The translations under genes were made by a program, and so were the position numbers. A stretch of 11,942 nt of DNA from CAZADH01 sp964483805 (GTDB lineage: Bacteria; Muiribacteriota; Ozemobacteria; Ozemobacterales; Ozemobacteraceae): assembly GCA_964483805.1 (NCBI GenBank), contig CAZADH010000190.1, positions 1 to 11,942 on the forward strand. The letters run 5' to 3'. The notes beneath the pieces were generated by a model. That model ran no database searches. It saw only the letters and a list, made by a program, of their open reading frames with translations, and was not told the DNA's origin. How positions within the stretch are numbered: position 1 is the stretch's first letter; each line of letters begins with the position of its first letter. Shown one piece after another: positions 8,214 to 11,942 of the stretch.

Positions 8214-10091
8214 ATGAACGTGTTGAAAGATCTGTTCGCCCTGTTGCAGAAGATCGGTAAGGCACTGATGCTGCCGGTTTCCGTGTTGCCCGTCGCCGGC
8301 ATCCTCTTGGGGGTCGGGGCGTCCGCCGTCAACTGGTTGCAAGGCGTCGAGAAAGCTGTGGCGGCGGCGAACGGCGCGACCGCCGGCATTCCCGGTGCCG
8401 ATTACCTGTGGCTTCTGCCGGTGGTCACGCTCATGGCCAAGGCGGGGGGCGCCATTTTTGACAACCTGCCGCTCATCTTCGCCATTGGCGTGGCGCTCGG
8501 CCTGACGAACAACGACGGTGTGGCGGCCCTGGCCGGCACCGTCGGCTACGCCGTGCTGGTCGCGGTTCTCGCGGTCATGGCCGTGGTCCTGAAGGTGCCG
8601 CCCGATCACGAAGGCAAGGTGGTCATCAACACGGGCGTCTTCGGCGGCATTCTCATCGGCGCGGTGTCGGCGTGGCTGTTCAACCGGTATTACAAGGTGC
8701 AACTGCCGTCGTATCTGGGGTTCTTTGCCGGAAAGCGCCTGGTGCCGATCTTGACAGCGTTTGCGGCGATTGCCACCGGCGTCGTGCTCGCCTACGTGTG
8801 GGCTCCCATCGGCCTGGGTATCAACAAGTTTTCAGCGTGGGCCGCCGCGGGGCAACCGATGGCGGCGTTTTCGCTCTACGGATTGGTCGAGCGGTCACTG
8901 ATTCCGTTCGGTCTGCACCACATCTGGAACGTGCCGTTTTTCTTCCAGGTCGGCGCTTTCCCCGACCCGACGACGGGTAAGGTGATCGGCGGCGAGATCA
9001 ACCGCTATCTCGCGGGCGATCCGACGGCCGGCAACCTGGCGGGCGGGTATCTCTTCAAGATGTGGGGTCTTCCCGCCGCCGCCATCGCTATGTGGTGGCG
9101 GGCGAAGCCCGAGCACCGGGTTCGCGTCGGCGGCATCATGATGTCGGCGGCCCTGACCTCGTTTTTGACGGGCATCACCGAACCGATCGAGTTTTCCTTC
9201 CTCTTCGTCGCCCCGATGCTCTACGGCGTCCATGCCGTTCTCGCCGCGGTCGCGTTCGCGGTCTGCATCGGGCTGGGCATCAAGCACGGCACGACCTTTT
9301 CCCACGGCCTGATCGATTACCTGGTTCTCTTTCCGCGATCGACCAACGCCCTGTGGTTCCTGGTCATCGGGCCGATCTGGGCCGGCCTGTACTTCACCCT
9401 CTTCTACACATTGATTCCGCTGTTCGATTTCAAGACCCCCGGCCGTGAGGACGAAGACGCGAGCGAGGCCGTTCAGTCGCATGCATCGCACGAGTTCGCC
9501 CGGCAGTTGATTCTGGCGTTCGGCGGCAAGAGCAACATCAAGAGTCTCGATGCCTGTATCACCCGGTTGCGGGTCGAGCTGCACGACGTGGGCCGCGCTG
9601 ACGCCGCGCGGTTGAAAGCGCTCGGCGCCGCCGGCACGATCAATGTCGGTTCGGGCATGCAGGCGATTTTCGGCACGCAATCCGAGAACCTGAAGACCGA
9701 CATGGAAGAGTATCTGGCGGTGGCGCCGGCGGCCGATGTCGAACCGGCCACGGCGGTGGCGCCCGCGGCGCCGGCAGCAACGACGACGGCGAGTCAGGCC
9801 ACGTCGGTGCCGCTGGTCGTCGATCCGGAGGCCGAGCGTCGCGCGCCGGCCATCATCGCGGCGCTGGGTGGATCAAGCAATATAAAGTCAATACAACACT
9901 GTGCGCTGACCCGTTTGCGCATCGAATTGATCGACGGCGCCAAGGTCTCGCCGACGGCGCTGCAGGATGCCGGCATGGCTGCGGTGCAGATGATCGACAA
10001 GACAACCTGTCACCTGGTCATCCCGTTGCCGACCGCCGGATACGCGCAATCGTACGCGACGGCGATCAACGCCCGCCGCGCTGTCGGATAA
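8214..10091 (+). CDS. PTS permease EIIC-EIIB-EIIB, glucose family (PtsG-like)
   Basis: The start ATG at 8214 follows GAGGAG (8201-8206) by 7 nt; the longer open frame back to 8103 only overlaps the upstream gene. The protein has 625 aa. Residues 1-405 are a multi-pass IIC domain very close to E. coli PtsG from memory: KALMLPVSVLPVAGILLGVG, GLHHIWNVPF (233-242), GDPTAGNLAGGYLFKMWGL, FLTGITEPIEFSF (317-329) and TFSHGLIDYL. A KTPGRED hinge (407-413) leads to a first EIIB at about 425-502 with phospho-Cys C448 (LDACITRLR) and a normal C-terminal half (GSGMQAIFGT). An Ala/Thr linker follows, then a second, divergent EIIB at 540-620 (C563). It should import a hexose, phosphorylating it at C6 with phosphate from the fusion protein's EIIA. 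Glucose fits best, GlcNAc is possible. E. coli PtsG ends after one EIIB, so the tail is extra. Confidence 0.93.
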   Translation: MNVLKDLFALLQKIGKALMLPVSVLPVAGILLGVGASAVNWLQGVEKAVAAANGATAGIPGADYLWLLPVVTLMAKAGGAIFDNLPLIFAIGVALGLTNNDGVAALAGTVGYAVLVAVLAVMAVVLKVPPDHEGKVVINTGVFGGILIGAVSAWLFNRYYKVQLPSYLGFFAGKRLVPILTAFAAIATGVVLAYVWAPIGLGINKFSAWAAAGQPMAAFSLYGLVERSLIPFGLHHIWNVPFFFQVGAFPDPTTGKVIGGEINRYLAGDPTAGNLAGGYLFKMWGLPAAAIAMWWRAKPEHRVRVGGIMMSAALTSFLTGITEPIEFSFLFVAPMLYGVHAVLAAVAFAVCIGLGIKHGTTFSHGLIDYLVLFPRSTNALWFLVIGPIWAGLYFTLFYTLIPLFDFKTPGREDEDASEAVQSHASHEFARQLILAFGGKSNIKSLDACITRLRVELHDVGRADAARLKALGAAGTINVGSGMQAIFGTQSENLKTDMEEYLAVAPAADVEPATAVAPAAPAATTTASQATSVPLVVDPEAERRAPAIIAALGGSSNIKSIQHCALTRLRIELIDGAKVSPTALQDAGMAAVQMIDKTTCHLVIPLPTAGYAQSYATAINARRAVG

Positions 10092-10098
10092 CGGTCGG

Positions 10099-10123
10099 CG
10101 TCGCGGGGTCATCCGCGGCGACG
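10099..10123 (+). terminator. Possible weak hairpin just after the EII gene
   Basis: CGTCGC (10099-10104) can pair with GCGACG (10118-10123) around a 13-nt GC-rich loop, 8 nt after the TAA of the permease gene. No run of T follows, so as an intrinsic terminator it is unconvincing. It may simply be chance in GC-rich sequence. Confidence 0.2.
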
Positions 10124-10152
10124 TCGGGGTGGGCCGCGTGTCGGGGCCGTTC

Positions 10153-10190
10153 ACGTTGTAGGGGTCGTTCGCGAACGACCCCTACAACGT
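10153..10190. repeat. Perfect 38-bp palindrome, possible bidirectional terminator or dispersed REP-like element
   Basis: Two 19-bp arms, ACGTTGTAGGGGTCGTTCG and its exact complement, meet at 10171/10172 with no mismatch. It lies between the convergent ends of the permease gene (stop at 10091) and the GH1 gene, whose last two codons and TAG stop are inside the right arm (10182-10190). As RNA from either strand it would form a very strong hairpin, able to terminate both transcripts. The T-tract is poor (ATTTATG on the plus side, none on the other). Its GTAGGGG...CCCCTAC core resembles, from memory, palindromic intergenic repeats scattered in many uncultured bacteria. Copy number cannot be judged from this window. 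Confidence 0.7.
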
Positions 10191-11597
10191 ATTTATGAAT
10201 CCGTTGTGGCGGATGACATCGCGGAACCACCAGGCGCTGCGTTTGGCGTAACGGTTCTGGGTTTGCCGATCGACGAACAGGAATCCGTAGCGCTTCTTGA
10301 AGCCATTGATCCACGAGAAGTTGTCGAGCAGCGACCACATGAAATAGCCGCGGACGTTGGCCCCGGCGGCGATGGCCCGGTGCAGGGCGACGAGGTGGGC
10401 GCGCACGAACTCGATGCGCTCGGTGTCGTCGACCGTGCCGTCGATCAGTTCTTCCTGGCGGCCGATGCCGTTTTCGGTGACGTAGATCGGCAGGGTGGGC
10501 GCGAGATCGTGAATGCGGCAACACAGTTCGGTCAACCCCTCCGGATGTACCTCCCAGGCCCACTCGGTGTAGCGACCGCGCGGATTGGCGACGAAGCGGA
10601 ACAAGCCGGCGATGGCGAATTTGCAGGCCTCGTCGCGGCGTCCAGAGGTGTTGAGGTGATACTCGGTCGCGTCGGCAGCGGCACTGACGTGGTGCGGATA
10701 ATAGTAGTTCACACCGGCGAAGTCGAGCGACGGCGCAGCCAACAGAACACGGTCGGCGGCGGGGATGGTCGGTTGCAAGCCGTGCTTTTCGAGCAGGGCG
10801 ACGACATCGGCGGGAAAGCGGCCCAGCAGAAGGGGTTCGAGGAACCACCGGTTGAAGAAGCCATCGGCGATGGCGGCGGCCTGTCGGTCGTTGTCGTTGT
10901 CGGTGGTCGGATACACGGGCGACAGGTTCATGGCCATACCGACGCGGGCTTCGGGTTGACGAGCGTGCAGGGCGGCCGCCACCCGGGCGTGCGCGATGAG
11001 GAAGTGGGTCGCCACTTGCATGGCCGCCCGGTAGTCGCTGCGGCGATTGGGCGGATGCAGGCCGGTCACGTACCCTTGCAACGTGGTCCAGGCCGCCTCA
11101 TTGATCGTCACCCAGTCGGTGACATGGTGTCCATACAGAGTATGGCATGTCTTGGCGTATTCGACGAAAGCCGCAAGGGTGGCCGGATTCTCCCAGCCGC
11201 CCGCATCGGCAAGGGGCTGGGGCAGGTCCCAATGGTACAACGTAACCAGTGGCGTGATTCGGGCGGCGCGCAGGGCGGCAAAGAGCTGTGCGTAGAAACG
11301 GACGCCGGGCTCGTTGAGCGGACCGGTGCCCTCCGGCAACAACCGTGACCAACTGATCGAACAGCGGTAGGCGTTGTGGCCGAGTCGCGCCATCCACGCG
11401 ACGTCTTCCGACCAGCGGTGGTAGTGGTCGCAGGCGATGGCGGGGGTAGCCCGTTCGTGGATGCACTCGGGATGTTGCGCGCAGAAGGTGTCCCACTGAG
11501 ACGGGCCGCGGCCGTCGGCCATGGCGGCACCCTCGATTTGGAGCGCGGCCGTGGCGGCGCCCCAAAGAAACCCGGGGGGAAAGGTGACGGCACTCAT
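10182..11597 (-). CDS. Glycoside hydrolase family 1, probable 6-phospho-beta-glycosidase
   Basis: A 471-residue single-domain GH1 enzyme of normal length. The start ATG (11597-11595) has AGGGAG 5 nt upstream and begins MSAVTFPPGFLWGAATAALQ, the standard GH1 N-terminus. No signal peptide is seen, so it acts in the cytoplasm. The acid/base is E167 in TINEAA (usually TFNEP) and the nucleophile is E375 in YVTENG; Q20 and H122 of the sugar site are kept. Where ordinary beta-glucosidases read DNFEW...KRFG, this protein reads DNFSW...KRYG, giving S428, K435 and Y437, the phosphate-binding pattern of 6-phospho-beta-glycosidases. W429 resembles the LacG-type 6-phospho-beta-galactosidases. It therefore probably cleaves a 6-phosphorylated disaccharide or aglycone glycoside made by a PTS, which suits its neighbour. 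Its 3' end lies in the 38-bp palindrome. Family is certain; phospho-specificity is inferred from a few residues. Confidence 0.93.
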   Translation of the reverse strand: MSAVTFPPGFLWGAATAALQIEGAAMADGRGPSQWDTFCAQHPECIHERATPAIACDHYHRWSEDVAWMARLGHNAYRCSISWSRLLPEGTGPLNEPGVRFYAQLFAALRAARITPLVTLYHWDLPQPLADAGGWENPATLAAFVEYAKTCHTLYGHHVTDWVTINEAAWTTLQGYVTGLHPPNRRSDYRAAMQVATHFLIAHARVAAALHARQPEARVGMAMNLSPVYPTTDNDNDRQAAAIADGFFNRWFLEPLLLGRFPADVVALLEKHGLQPTIPAADRVLLAAPSLDFAGVNYYYPHHVSAAADATEYHLNTSGRRDEACKFAIAGLFRFVANPRGRYTEWAWEVHPEGLTELCCRIHDLAPTLPIYVTENGIGRQEELIDGTVDDTERIEFVRAHLVALHRAIAAGANVRGYFMWSLLDNFSWINGFKKRYGFLFVDRQTQNRYAKRSAWWFRDVIRHNGFINTL

Positions 11598-11711
11598 ACG
11601 GGCTCCCTGATTCCGCGGCATCGACGGCGCCGCATGCAGGATGGCGAACCCCAGCACAAACACGGCGATTGCACTGGCTGGTCGTTCCCGACGCCGGGGT
11701 TGGTTCTTCGT

Positions 11712-11740
11712 TTGCCTTGCTCGGACTGCTCTGATACCAT
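11712..11740 (+). promoter_or_regulatory. Weak candidate promoter for the lipoprotein gene
   Basis: TTGCCT (11712-11717), a 17-nt spacer and TACCAT (11735-11740) match sigma70 consensus at 4/6 each, about 50 nt before the ATG at 11793. The spacing is ideal but the boxes are mediocre. I found no convincing promoter on the opposite strand for the GH1 gene. Confidence 0.3.
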
Positions 11741-11761
11741 ACCCGAGAATCTGTCTGTGCA

Positions 11762-11773
11762 ACAATCGTTTGT
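11762..11773. promoter_or_regulatory. Possible LacI-type operator half-palindrome
   Basis: ACAATCGTTTGT is a 12-bp near-palindrome with a central CG and one mismatched pair, a shape seen in LacI/GalR-family operators. It lies between the divergent GH1 and lipoprotein genes, where it could control either. No LacI-family gene is visible, and a 12-bp match of this quality can arise by chance. Confidence 0.2.
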
Positions 11774-11792
11774 GGTCGGGAGGTCTCACCCC

Positions 11793-11942
11793 ATGAAGAT
11801 GACGACGCGTCGTATCGCCGCGCTGAGTTTGCCATTGGTGGCCGTTCTCGTCGGCTATTGCTGTTTCATGGTCACCGGGTGCGGTGGCGGTGGTGGTGCC
11901 GCGATGGTTGGGGGTACCCCCGAAGACACGGCGCACCTGGCC
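11793..11942 (+). CDS. Probable lipoprotein, N-terminal fragment of unknown function (partial)
   Basis: The first 50 codons of a gene that runs off the right edge. The ATG is preceded by GGGAGGT (11778-11784) with 8 nt spacing. The product begins MKMTTRRIAALSLPLV, a positively charged start followed by a hydrophobic stretch, then MVTGCGGGGG, where the cysteine (residue 34) after V-T-G is a plausible lipobox for signal peptidase II. The Gly-rich tract after it is a usual tether. It would be anchored on the outer face of a membrane. Nothing of the mature domain is present, so no function can be given. It is divergent from the GH1 gene, 195 bp apart. Confidence 0.7.
   Translation, partial: MKMTTRRIAALSLPLVAVLVGYCCFMVTGCGGGGGAAMVGGTPEDTAHLA

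Noticed and set aside
11598..11936. N-terminal extension of the GH1 frame to 11936
   Set aside because: The GH1 N-terminus MSAVTFPPGFLWG has its own ribosome site; the extension crosses the intergenic region and the opposing lipoprotein start.
1..11942. CRISPR arrays, tRNA, rRNA, insertion sequences
   Set aside because: No spaced direct repeats, tRNA-like cloverleaf, rRNA segments or transposase motifs were seen; the only strong repeat is the 38-bp palindrome.

Overview
The window is GC-rich throughout (roughly two-thirds G+C by eye), densely coding and bacterial. Genes use Shine-Dalgarno starts, a lipoprotein-type signal peptide begins at the right edge, and the transporter's IIC domain resembles proteobacterial PtsG. 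The phylum cannot be fixed from this window. Two large four-pass SpoIIE-type receptor phosphatases and a GTAGGGG...CCCCTAC palindrome fit an uncultured Gram-negative-like lineage, but that is only an impression.

Layout. (1) Positions 1-5458, minus strand: a two-gene operon of membrane-bound PP2C/SpoIIE-family phosphatases with the same unusual layout (TM, outer domain, two TMs, second outer domain, TM, HAMP, PPM phosphatase). The promoter-proximal gene (2681-5458) has a complete phosphatase fold but has lost two of the metal-binding aspartates. The second gene overlaps it by 4 bp, keeps these motifs, runs off the left edge, and is interrupted by a one-base frameshift in its HAMP region at about position 748. 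(2) Positions 5459-5638: a divergent control region with facing candidate promoters and short repeats. (3) Positions 5639-10091, plus strand: a complete sugar phosphotransferase system in two genes, an EIIA-HPr-EI fusion and a PtsG-like EIIC-EIIB-EIIB permease 16 bp behind it. (4) Positions 10092-10190: a convergent gap with a perfect 38-bp palindrome that contains the stop codon of the next gene. (5) Positions 10182-11597, minus strand: a GH1 glycosidase carrying the Ser/Lys/Tyr pattern of 6-phospho-beta-glycosidases. (6) Positions 11793-11942, plus strand: the start of a probable lipoprotein gene that runs off the right edge.

How they may work together. The fusion protein should pass phosphate from PEP through EI, HPr and EIIA to EIIB, and the permease should import and phosphorylate a sugar. 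The GH1 enzyme looks suited to cleaving a 6-phosphoglycoside, the kind of product a PTS delivers, although a PtsG-like IIC suggests glucose or a near relative rather than a disaccharide. The divergent phosphatases would sense something outside the membrane and dephosphorylate an unseen partner (classically an anti-sigma-factor antagonist). No such partner, sigma factor or kinase lies in the window, so a functional link between the phosphatases and the PTS rests on position alone.
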